DNA of 28,035 nt. Origin: DASRSS01 sp035765515 (GTDB lineage Bacteria > Actinomycetota > Actinomycetes > Mycobacteriales > Jatrophihabitantaceae). Below are positions 22,290-28,035 of this stretch, in pieces. The notes under the pieces were generated by a model that saw only the letters and a program-made list of their open reading frames with translations, was not told where the DNA came from and made no database searches. Within the stretch, counting starts at the first letter, position 1. Every line of letters begins with the position of its first letter. The stretch spans positions 1 through 28,035 of the forward strand of contig DASTXN010000166.1 of the NCBI GenBank assembly GCA_035765515.1, in the 5' to 3' direction. The translations under genes were made by a program, and so were the position numbers.

Positions 22290-23531
22290 CTACTCCGGCG
22301 AGGACGACTCGCGCGCGAGGATGCGGGCGAGCACGTTGTCCTCGTCGTCCGCGGCGCGGCGCCGGCGCCCCGTCCCACCCGTGCGGTCGGCGTCGTCCGG
22401 ACGGCCGTGGCGACCGGTCCCGGCACGCCCGCTCTCCGGACGGCGCGGCGTGACTCCGGGGGCCGGGGCCTGCTCGTCCGGCGCGTCGCCACGGGCGCTC
22501 CCGCCGTTGGCCGCGGGCGCCGCAGGGATCGGGTCGAGCTCGAAGTCGGTGAACGGGCGCAGCCGCGGTAAGTCGGCGAAGAAGTCCCCGCCGTCCGCAG
22601 CCGACCGCTGGTCGGGTGCGGGCTGCTCGGCCGGCGGTTCGGCCGCTGGTGGTTCGGCCGCAGGCGGCTGCTCGACCTGCTGGACGGGCGGGCGGGGCTG
22701 CTCGGGCTCCCGGTCCGGTTCGGGCTGCCGTACCGGTTCGGGCTGGGACATCGGCGCCGCCTGGGATACAGGTGCAGGTCCATGCACGGGCTGTGGCATC
22801 GGCACGGTCTGGGAAAAGGACGCGGCCTGGGGAACCGGGGCGGGTTGCCGTACCGGCTCGGGCTGCCGTACCGGCTCGGGCGGGACGCTCCGCTGCACCG
22901 GCTGCGGCGCGACCGGACGCGGTGCCGGACCCGGGTCGATGATCCGCGGGATCGACCGCGTGACCGGGCCGGACGCGTCCACCACCGGACGCCCGTGCTT
23001 GAGCTGGTCGATCTCGCGCTGCAGCGCCTCGATGTCCGAGCCGATCACGCGGGTGGTCTCGATGCGCTCCAGCCGGAGCTGACCACCGACCTTCTCCAGC
23101 AGGTCGTTGCGCAGCGAGGCGACTTCGTCACGCAGCGAGGCGATCTCGTGGCCCAGCGTCGTCTGGATCTCCTGACGCAGCATCTGCTCCAGGCGCGCCT
23201 CGAAGTTCCGGCGCGCGGCGGACTCGTCGGCACGCTCCATATAGCCGATCCCGCGGAGGGCGAGCTCCTGCCCCGAACCCGGCATCGGCGTGGCGATCTC
23301 GTCACGCTGGCCGCGGCGCGTCCCGAACGCGCAGAACGCGCCGAGCAACAACCCCCACAGCCCGGCTAGGACGCCCAGCTCCAGCCGCTTCTGGGTGGTG
23401 CTCGTGACGATCAGCCAGACCGCGACCGCACCGAGCGCGACCGCCAATGCGAACCCGGCCCCGCGCAGCACGACAGCAGCGCGTGGCGCGCGCGTCTCCT
23501 GGCCGTCCGTCCGACCGGCGGGGCGTGGCAT
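22290..23531 (-). CDS. DUF6779-like membrane protein with coiled coil and Pro-rich tail
   Basis: A 413-residue protein. Two membrane helices are at about 19-42 and 51-69. A cytoplasmic charged coiled-coil region follows at about 105-180 (LEQMLRQEIQTTLGHEIASLRDEV, LRNDLLEKVGGQLRLERIETTR). A long Pro/Gln/Glu-rich linker (about 195-310) contains EPVRQP repeats, and the disordered tail is Arg/Asp-rich. The position between the DUF3180 gene and, in mycobacteria, the DUF2520-panC genes matches Rv3604c; the DUF6779 name is from memory. Function unknown. The ATG at 23531 lies 6 nt after TAAGCT, an excellent leaderless promoter. Low-complexity sequence after residue 195 is the basis of many long false frames on the other strand. 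Confidence 0.85.
   Translation of the reverse strand: MPRPAGRTDGQETRAPRAAVVLRGAGFALAVALGAVAVWLIVTSTTQKRLELGVLAGLWGLLLGAFCAFGTRRGQRDEIATPMPGSGQELALRGIGYMERADESAARRNFEARLEQMLRQEIQTTLGHEIASLRDEVASLRNDLLEKVGGQLRLERIETTRVIGSDIEALQREIDQLKHGRPVVDASGPVTRSIPRIIDPGPAPRPVAPQPVQRSVPPEPVRQPEPVRQPAPVPQAASFSQTVPMPQPVHGPAPVSQAAPMSQPEPVRQPEPDREPEQPRPPVQQVEQPPAAEPPAAEPPAEQPAPDQRSAADGGDFFADLPRLRPFTDFELDPIPAAPAANGGSARGDAPDEQAPAPGVTPRRPESGRAGTGRHGRPDDADRTGGTGRRRRAADDEDNVLARILARESSSPE
22842..22877 (-). repeat. Tandem 18-bp repeat coding for EPVRQP
   Basis: Two adjoining 18-bp units differ at one base, and degenerate further units lie around 22719-22745. They encode the EPVRQP hexapeptides in the Pro-rich linker of the DUF6779-like protein. 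Such a tract can change length by slippage. Confidence 0.7.
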
Positions 23532-23537
23532 CGCACC

Positions 23538-23543
23538 AGCTTA
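23538..23543 (-). promoter_or_regulatory. -10 hexamer TAAGCT of a leaderless promoter (DUF6779-like gene)
   Basis: TAAGCT on the minus strand ends 6 nt before the ATG at 23531, with no Shine-Dalgarno sequence. It shows this gene is transcribed on its own although it follows the fol genes on the same strand. Confidence 0.6.
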
Positions 23544-23610
23544 GACAACCCGCGCGATGTAACCCATGAGCGCTGCGGCTCGGCGCCGGACGGCCCGCGG
23601 CCCGCCGCCC

Positions 23611-23632
23611 CGGCCCCTGCTAGCGGGGGCCG
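23611..23632 (-). terminator. Possible terminator hairpin at the end of the fol operon
   Basis: CGGCCCC (23611-23617) pairs with GGGGCCG (23626-23632) around an 8-nt loop that includes the DUF3180 stop codon. No T-run follows on the minus strand. The position suits an operon end because the next gene has its own promoter. Confidence 0.3.
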
Positions 23633-24099
23633 CGCCGATCGCGCTCGTCGCTGCCGGGGTCGACACCGGCGCGTTCCAGGACCAACCCGGCCACGACCAC
23701 CAGCACGCAGGCGGCCAGCAGGAAGGCACCCGCCCGGGCATCGTGCGCCGCCGCCGTGACGTTCCCGGCGTCCGGCAGGGTGCGGCCCAGCAGTGCGCAC
23801 GCGGCGCCAGCCAGCGCCGCGCCGGCCAGCGAGGACGCTTTGCCCAGCGCGACACAGCGCGCGATCACGATCGCCGCCATCGGCCGCGCGTCCGGATCGT
23901 GCCGCACCGCCGCGCGCACGCGGCGCGCCGCGACGAACTCGACCAGACCCAGCGCGACCAGCGGGACCGGTGCGAAATAGCCCAGCGTCGGCAGCGAGCC
24001 GTACTCCGCCCGCAGCAGGCCGTACGCGATCGCCCCCACGACGACGAGCGGGAGCGCCAGGTCCGTCGGTCTGGTCCTGCGCATGCGCTGATCGCTCAT
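23620..24099 (-). CDS. DUF3180 family membrane protein
   Basis: A 159-residue membrane protein of a family found just after folK in actinobacteria (Rv3605c-like). Four hydrophobic segments: about 14-29, 41-58, 74-105 (one or two helices, with Gly/Ala-rich SSLAGAALAGAACALLG) and 123-142. It starts with the basic MSDQRMRRTRPTDLAL and ends in a charged DPGSDERDRRGPR tail. RPTDLALPLVVVGAIAYGLLR is the typical N-terminal motif. The ATG at 24099 overlaps the folK stop by 4 bp (ATGA), so it is made with the folate enzymes. No biochemical role is known. Confidence 0.88.
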   Translation of the reverse strand: MSDQRMRRTRPTDLALPLVVVGAIAYGLLRAEYGSLPTLGYFAPVPLVALGLVEFVAARRVRAAVRHDPDARPMAAIVIARCVALGKASSLAGAALAGAACALLGRTLPDAGNVTAAAHDARAGAFLLAACVLVVVAGLVLERAGVDPGSDERDRRGPR

Positions 24100-24584
24100 G
24101 TCAGGGCTGCGTCCTGGCGGCACACGGCGGAAACGTCGGCGGCGGGCAGGGCGGCAACCAGGTCGCGCACCGGGCGCCCGTCCAGCAGTGCGTCCGGCTG
24201 GACGTCCAGCCACGGCACGAGCACGAACGCCCGCTCGGCCGCGCGCGGATGCGGCAGCGTGAGCACCGGGTCGTCGCTGCGCAGGCCGTCGACGTCGATC
24301 ACGTCCACGTCCAGCGTGCGCGGGCCCCAGCGCACCTCGCGGGTCCGTCCCGCCGCGTTCTCGGCAGCGTGACCGCGGGCCAGCCAGTCGGCGGGCTGGG
24401 CCGCGTCGTCCGCGCAGATCAGCACCGCGTTGAGGTAGTCGTCCTGCGGCACCGGCCCCCACGGTGGGGTGCGGTAGACGGGCGAGACGGCCCGCAGCCA
24501 GGGGCGCAGCGTGTCGACGGCGCCCTGCAGGTGCGCGGCCGCGTCGCCCTGGTTCGAGCCGATCGAGTACACGCAGGTGCTCAT
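24096..24584 (-). CDS. folK: 6-hydroxymethyl-7,8-dihydropterin pyrophosphokinase
   Basis: A 162-residue HPPK, transferring pyrophosphate from ATP to 6-hydroxymethyl-dihydropterin before FolP. Motifs: YSIGSNQGDAAAHL (6-19), YRTPPWGPVPQDDYLNAV (37-54; the pterin-binding loop), GRTREVRWGPRTLDVDVI (79-96; the HPPK signature with the two metal-binding Asp) and LPHPRAAERAFVLVPW (110-125). The ATG at 24584 gives the family N-terminus. The open frame above it is folB antiframe. Unlike the other fol genes it is separated from its upstream neighbour (folB) by 79 bp containing an inverted repeat. Confidence 0.96.
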   Translation of the reverse strand: MSTCVYSIGSNQGDAAAHLQGAVDTLRPWLRAVSPVYRTPPWGPVPQDDYLNAVLICADDAAQPADWLARGHAAENAAGRTREVRWGPRTLDVDVIDVDGLRSDDPVLTLPHPRAAERAFVLVPWLDVQPDALLDGRPVRDLVAALPAADVSAVCRQDAALT

Positions 24585-24586
24585 GC

Positions 24587-24660
24587 GTTGGCCCCGTTGC
24601 AGGGATGCGCTCCACCGCAATCGGGCGGATCTCCGGGGCCGACCGGACTCGCGGGCCAAC
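24587..24660 (-). repeat. Inverted repeat filling the folB-folK gap
   Basis: GTTGGCCC (24587-24594) is complementary to GGGCCAAC (24653-24660). An overlapping inner pair, GGCCCCG (24590-24596) with CGGGGCC (24634-24640), is also complementary. The two pairings exclude each other in part, so alternative folds are possible in the folK leader. The 74-bp unit fits almost exactly between the folB stop and the folK start. GC-rich chance pairing cannot be excluded. Confidence 0.4.
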
Positions 24661-24663
24661 CGA

Positions 24664-25026
24664 TCATGGCCGTTCCCTGCGGATCGAGACGGCCACGTCG
24701 CCGAACGAGAGCGGGATGGGCGCGAGCGGCTTGTGCACGGTGACCGTCGCCGCGAAGACCCGGGCATCGCGCAGGCACACGTCTGCGAGCCGCTCGGCCA
24801 GCGTCTCGATCAGGTTCACCGGTTCGCCCTCGATCACCCGGGCCAGGCCGGTGGCGAGCGCGCCGTAGTCGACGGTGTCGGTGAGCTGGTCCGATGCAGC
24901 GGCTCCCCGGGTGTCCAGTTCCAATTCGACGTCGACCACGAAGTCCTGGCCCTCGGCACGCTCGAAGTCGAACACCCCGTGCCGGCCGAAGACGCGCAGC
25001 CCGGTCAGCAGAATCCGGTCAGTCAT
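24664..25026 (-). CDS. folB: Dihydroneopterin aldolase
   Basis: A 120-residue FolB, cleaving dihydroneopterin to 6-hydroxymethyl-dihydropterin and glycolaldehyde. Motifs: GLRVFGRHGVFDFERAEGQDFVVDVEL (9-35), DTVDYGALA (50-58), the pterin-anchoring Glu74 in NLIETLAERLAD, and the catalytic Lys99 in VHKPLAPIP. Length is normal. The ATG at 25026 overlaps the end of folP by 8 bp, which marks close coupling in folE-folP-folB. Confidence 0.96.
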   Translation of the reverse strand: MTDRILLTGLRVFGRHGVFDFERAEGQDFVVDVELELDTRGAAASDQLTDTVDYGALATGLARVIEGEPVNLIETLAERLADVCLRDARVFAATVTVHKPLAPIPLSFGDVAVSIRRERP

Positions 25027-25843
25027 TGCGCGCCCGCGAGATGGCGGCCGCGACCAGCGCGGCGTCGACGGACGGACGGACGTTGTGCACGCGCACGCCC
25101 CACGCCCCGTGCAGGGCCGCGTACGTGGTGATCGCGACGGTCGCGTCCTCGCGCTCGTCCACCGGCCGCACCACGCCGTCGGCAGAGGCCAGCAGCCGCC
25201 CGAGCGAGGACTTGCGGGACGCCGCGACGAGCACCGGCGGGCCGAGCGCGACGAACGAATCCAGGGCGGCGAGCAGCGCCCAGTTGTGCTCGTCGGTCTT
25301 CGCGAAGCCCAGCCCCGGGTCGATGATCAACGCGGACGCATCCACACCCGCGGCCACGGCGGCGTCCACCCGGGCACACAGCTCACGGCGCACGTCCGCG
25401 ACCACGTCGTCGTAGCGCGCGAGCTGCTGCATGGATGCGCTGTGCCCGCGCCAGTGCATGAGGATCCACGGGCAGCCGGCATCGCGGACCACGCGCGCCA
25501 TGTCGGGGTCGCCCAGCCCGCCGGACACGTCGTTGACCACGGACGCCCCGGCCGCCAGCGCCGCCTCCGCGACCGATGCGCGGTACGTGTCGACGCTCAT
25601 CGGCACGCCGAGCGCGGCTAGTTCGGCAATCACCGGGACGACTCGGCGGGCCTCCTCGTCGGCGGCGACCCGCTGCGCGCCCGGCCGCGTCGACTCCCCT
25701 CCCACGTCGATGAGATCTGCGCCCTCGGCACGCATTTCGAGCGCGTGCGCGACCGCGTCGTCCACGGACGTGTACCGGCCACCGTCGGAGAACGAATCCG
25801 GCGTCACGTTCAGCACGCCGATGACCGTGATGCGATCAGGCAT
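25019..25843 (-). CDS. folP: Dihydropteroate synthase
   Basis: A 274-residue DHPS, joining the pterin pyrophosphate to p-aminobenzoate; the sulfonamide target. Motifs: IGVLNVTPDSFSDGG (8-22), DLIDVGGESTRPG (43-55), PMSVDTYRA (81-89), VVNDVSGG (102-109), MHWRG (129-133), IIDPGLGFAKTDEHN (173-187), ASRKSSLG (208-215) and RVHNVRPSVDA near the C-terminus. The key pterin and loop residues (Asn12, Asp86, Asn104, Asp175, Lys211, and Arg-x-His near 255) are present, so it should be active. It lies 6 bp after folE and overlaps folB. Confidence 0.97.
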   Translation of the reverse strand: MPDRITVIGVLNVTPDSFSDGGRYTSVDDAVAHALEMRAEGADLIDVGGESTRPGAQRVAADEEARRVVPVIAELAALGVPMSVDTYRASVAEAALAAGASVVNDVSGGLGDPDMARVVRDAGCPWILMHWRGHSASMQQLARYDDVVADVRRELCARVDAAVAAGVDASALIIDPGLGFAKTDEHNWALLAALDSFVALGPPVLVAASRKSSLGRLLASADGVVRPVDEREDATVAITTYAALHGAWGVRVHNVRPSVDAALVAAAISRARND

Positions 25844-25849
25844 CCGCGA

Positions 25850-26446
25850 TCACTTCCCGAGGACCAGCGACAGGGCCTCCGCGCGCGTCCGCGGGTCGGA
25901 CTTGAAGATGCCGCGGACGGCCGAGGTGACCGTCATCGAGCCGGGCTTGCGCACGCCGCGCATCGCCATGCACAGGTGCTCGGCCTGCACCACCACGATC
26001 ACGCCCCGCGGCTCGAGCCGCTTGTTGACCGCGTCCGCGATCTGCGTGGTCAGCCGCTCCTGCACCTGCGGGCGTCGCGCGTACAGGTCGACCAGCCGCG
26101 CCAGCTTCGACAGCCCGGTGATCCGTCCGTCCGCGCCGGGGATGTAGCCGACCGCCGCCGAGCCGTGGAACGGGATGAGGTGGTGCTCGCAGGTCGAGTA
26201 CAGCGGGATGTCCTTGACCAGCACCAGCTCGTCGTGGTCGGCGTCGAACGTCGTCTGCAGCACGTCTTCCGGGTCGACGAACAGTCCGCCGAACACCTCC
26301 GCGTACGCGCGTGCGACCCGCCCGGGCGTGGCCCGCAGCCCGTCGCGGTCCGGGTCCTCGCCGACGGCCAGCAGCAGCTCACGCACCGCCGCTTCGGCGC
26401 GCCGCAGATCCACCTGCCCGGCCGGCTGGTCCGCCGGCGCGGTCAC
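25850..26446 (-). CDS. folE: GTP cyclohydrolase I
   Basis: A 198-residue GTP cyclohydrolase I, making dihydroneopterin triphosphate from GTP. Zinc ligands Cys86 and His89 are in STCEHHLIPF and Cys159 in AEHLCMAMRGV. Other motifs: GLRATPGRVARAYAEVFGG (36-54), GYIPGADGRITGLSKLARLVD (100-120), RPQVQERLT (125-133) and SMTVTSAVRGIF (170-181). All catalytic residues expected in the Zn-type enzyme are present. The start is GTG at 26446, overlapping the ftsH stop (GTGA), so the fol genes are coupled to ftsH. Confidence 0.97.
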   Translation of the reverse strand: MTAPADQPAGQVDLRRAEAAVRELLLAVGEDPDRDGLRATPGRVARAYAEVFGGLFVDPEDVLQTTFDADHDELVLVKDIPLYSTCEHHLIPFHGSAAVGYIPGADGRITGLSKLARLVDLYARRPQVQERLTTQIADAVNKRLEPRGVIVVVQAEHLCMAMRGVRKPGSMTVTSAVRGIFKSDPRTRAEALSLVLGK

Positions 26447-28035
26447 TGCCCGTAGGGCGCGCTAGGTGGCGGCGGCGGGGCTCCCCCCGCCTGTGGAGCC
26501 GTGGGCGGCGGGGGAGGGTAGCCGCCGTACGGCGAGCCGCTCTGCGTTGTCGGGCCGAACGCGCCGGGCTGGTGCTCCGGCTGCGGGGCGGGGTAGCCGG
26601 GCTGGGGTTGGGCACCCGGCCGCACCGGTTCTCCCCCGCCGGCGGAGCCGCCGTTCACGGGCTGATCCGCATGCGCACCGTTCGATCCATTGACCGGCTG
26701 CGGCCGCTTGCGCAGCTGGACCGGGATCTCGATCGGCGGGCGGTCGGACGGGGTGCGCTTGCCGAAGCCGGCGAACGTGTTGTGCGGCGGCCGCTTGCGG
26801 ACCGGCGCGAGGATGCGCTCCAGGTCGTCCTTGGCGAGCGTCTCCTTCTCGACGAGCTCGAGCACCATCGAGTCCAGCACGTCGCGGTACTGGACCAGGA
26901 TCTCCCAGGCCTCGTCGTGGGCGCCCTCGATCAGCTCGCGGATCTCCGCGTCGATGTCACCGGCGATGTCCTCGGAGTAATCGCGCTGGTGGCCGTAGTC
27001 GCGACCCATGAACGGTTCGGCGTCACCGGTGCCGTACTTGACCGCGCCGAGCTTGGCGCTCATGCCGTACTCGGTGACCATCGCGCGGGCCATCTTGCTG
27101 GCCTTCTCGATGTCGTCGGACGCGCCGGTGGTGGGCTCGTGGAACACCAACTCCTCCGCGGCGCGGCCGCCGAGCGCGTAGACGAGCTGATCGAGGATCT
27201 CCGAACGGGTCTGCTGGTAACGGTCCTCCAGCGGCAGCACCAGGGTGTGCCCGAGCGAACGGCCGCGCGGCAGGATCGTCACCTTGTGCACCGGGTCGAG
27301 GTTCGGCATCGCCCACGCGGTGAGCGCGTGCCCCGCCTCGTGGTAGGCGGTGACCCGCTTCTCCTTGTCGCTCATCGCCCGGGTCTTGCGCTCCGGCCCC
27401 GCGATCACGCGATCGATGGACTCCTCCAGCGCCTGCGTGGTGATCAGCCGGCCGTTGTTGCGCGCGGTCAGCAGCGCAGCCTCGTTGATCACGTTGGCCA
27501 GGTCGGCGCCGGTGAAGCCGGGGGTACGGCGGGCGATGATGCCGAGGTCGACGTCGGCGGCGAACGGCTTGCCCTTCGCGTGCACCTTCAGCACGGCCTC
27601 GCGGCCGAGGACGTCGGGCGGGCCCACCGCGATCTGCCGGTCGAAGCGACCCGGACGCAGCAGCGCCGGGTCCAGGATGTCCGGACGGTTGGTGGCCGCG
27701 ATCAGGATGACGCCGCCCTTGACGTCGAATCCGTCCATCTCGACGAGCAGCTGGTTCAGGGTCTGCTCGCGCTCGTCGTGACCGCCGCCCATGCCGGCGC
27801 CGCGGTGGCGTCCGACCGCGTCGATCTCGTCGACGAAGATGATCGCGGGCGCGTTGGACTTGGCCTGCTCGAACAGGTCACGCACGCGGCTGGCGCCGAC
27901 ACCGACGAACATCTCGACGAAGTCCGAGCCGGAGATCGAGTAGAACGGCACGCCGGCCTCGCCCGCGACCGCGCGCGCGAGCAGCGTCTTACCGGTGCCG
28001 GGCGGGCCGTACAGCAGCACGCCCTTGGGGATCTT
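26443..28035 (-). CDS. ftsH: ATP-dependent zinc metalloprotease FtsH (5' part outside window)
   Basis: 530 residues are visible and the frame is open at the window edge; the N-terminal membrane helices lie outside. Walker A is YGPPGTGKT (9-17 of the fragment), Walker B IIFVDEID, ATNRPDILDPALLRPGRFDR spans sensor and second region of homology, and the zinc site HEAGH is at about 232-236. The third ligand is the acidic region after TGASDDIEKA. The peptidase domain ends near LERILAPVRKRP. A C-terminal tail of about 100 residues rich in Pro/Gly/Gln (NGSNGAHADQPVNGGSAGGGEPVRPG..., ending PPPPPSAPYGQ) follows, as in other actinobacteria. Part of the tail resembles the GC-rich palindrome of the AtuA gene. 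Confidence 0.97.
   Translation of the reverse strand, partial: KIPKGVLLYGPPGTGKTLLARAVAGEAGVPFYSISGSDFVEMFVGVGASRVRDLFEQAKSNAPAIIFVDEIDAVGRHRGAGMGGGHDEREQTLNQLLVEMDGFDVKGGVILIAATNRPDILDPALLRPGRFDRQIAVGPPDVLGREAVLKVHAKGKPFAADVDLGIIARRTPGFTGADLANVINEAALLTARNNGRLITTQALEESIDRVIAGPERKTRAMSDKEKRVTAYHEAGHALTAWAMPNLDPVHKVTILPRGRSLGHTLVLPLEDRYQQTRSEILDQLVYALGGRAAEELVFHEPTTGASDDIEKASKMARAMVTEYGMSAKLGAVKYGTGDAEPFMGRDYGHQRDYSEDIAGDIDAEIRELIEGAHDEAWEILVQYRDVLDSMVLELVEKETLAKDDLERILAPVRKRPPHNTFAGFGKRTPSDRPPIEIPVQLRKRPQPVNGSNGAHADQPVNGGSAGGGEPVRPGAQPQPGYPAPQPEHQPGAFGPTTQSGSPYGGYPPPPPTAPQAGGAPPPPPSAPYGQ
26471..26514 (-). repeat. Possible third copy of the GC-rich palindrome, in the ftsH tail
   Basis: Read on the minus strand it matches 13812-13855 at 34 of 44 positions, including the CTCCCCCGCCG left arm and GGCGGGGGGA right arm. 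It encodes part of the Pro/Gly-rich FtsH C-terminus near the ftsH/folE junction. A left-arm-like segment also occurs at about 26632-26650 (+). Codon bias in a Pro/Gly tract could produce some of this similarity, so it is less certain than the two AtuA copies. Confidence 0.45.

Overview
The window reads as chromosome of a high-GC actinobacterium. Coding is dense, starts are often GTG, stop/start overlaps (ATGA/GTGA) are frequent, and there is an F420-type LLM oxidoreductase and a TIGR03084 protein. The gene order ftsH-folE-folP-folB-folK-DUF3180-DUF6779-like and DUF2520-panC...coaX is the one I remember from Mycobacterium (Rv3610c to Rv3600c). I cannot name the genus. No rRNA, tRNA, CRISPR array, transposase or integrase was seen.

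Layout. 3-2156 (+): the end of an ABC-2 permease, then a DesK/DesR-type two-component pair. 2179-4247 (-): an LLM oxidoreductase and an SRPBCC/DUF5995-like protein, each with a leaderless-type promoter. 4299-4782: a small membrane-protein gene flanked by two 82-bp direct repeats rich in hairpins. 4804-9952 (-): DUF2520-panC-nadB-nadC-coaX, the NAD and pantothenate/CoA block. 10006-22280 (+): a 12.3-kb catabolic island, with MazG-like, SDR, TIGR03084, AtuA-like, acyl-CoA dehydrogenase, acyl-CoA carboxylase beta, biotin-carrying alpha subunit, second acyl-CoA dehydrogenase, enoyl-CoA hydratase, TetR and SDR. 22290-28035 (-): DUF6779-like, DUF3180, folK, folB, folP, folE and the 3' part of ftsH.

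How the genes work together. The island encodes most of a carboxylation-based route for breaking down a branched acyl-CoA, as in the acyclic terpene (Atu) and leucine (Liu) pathways. Its core order matches, as I remember it, Rv0976c-fadE13-accD2-accA2-fadE12-echA7 of M. tuberculosis. No HMG-CoA lyase or acyl-CoA ligase is present. The island sits between two halves of a cofactor cluster that is contiguous in mycobacteria.

The most unusual content is non-coding. A 71-bp palindromic element occurs at three gene junctions (panC/nadB, SDR/TIGR03084, accD/accA), with a diverged relative at nadB/nadC. Its ends carry the upstream gene's TGA stop and/or the downstream gene's GTG start, so at panC/nadB the nadB start lies inside a 15-bp stem. 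A second, GC-rich palindrome occurs twice in the AtuA-like gene, once between its two domains and once at its 3' end, and possibly in the ftsH tail. A third family is the 82-bp pair. Junction palindromes that supply stops, ribosome-binding sites and starts are the recurring theme here.
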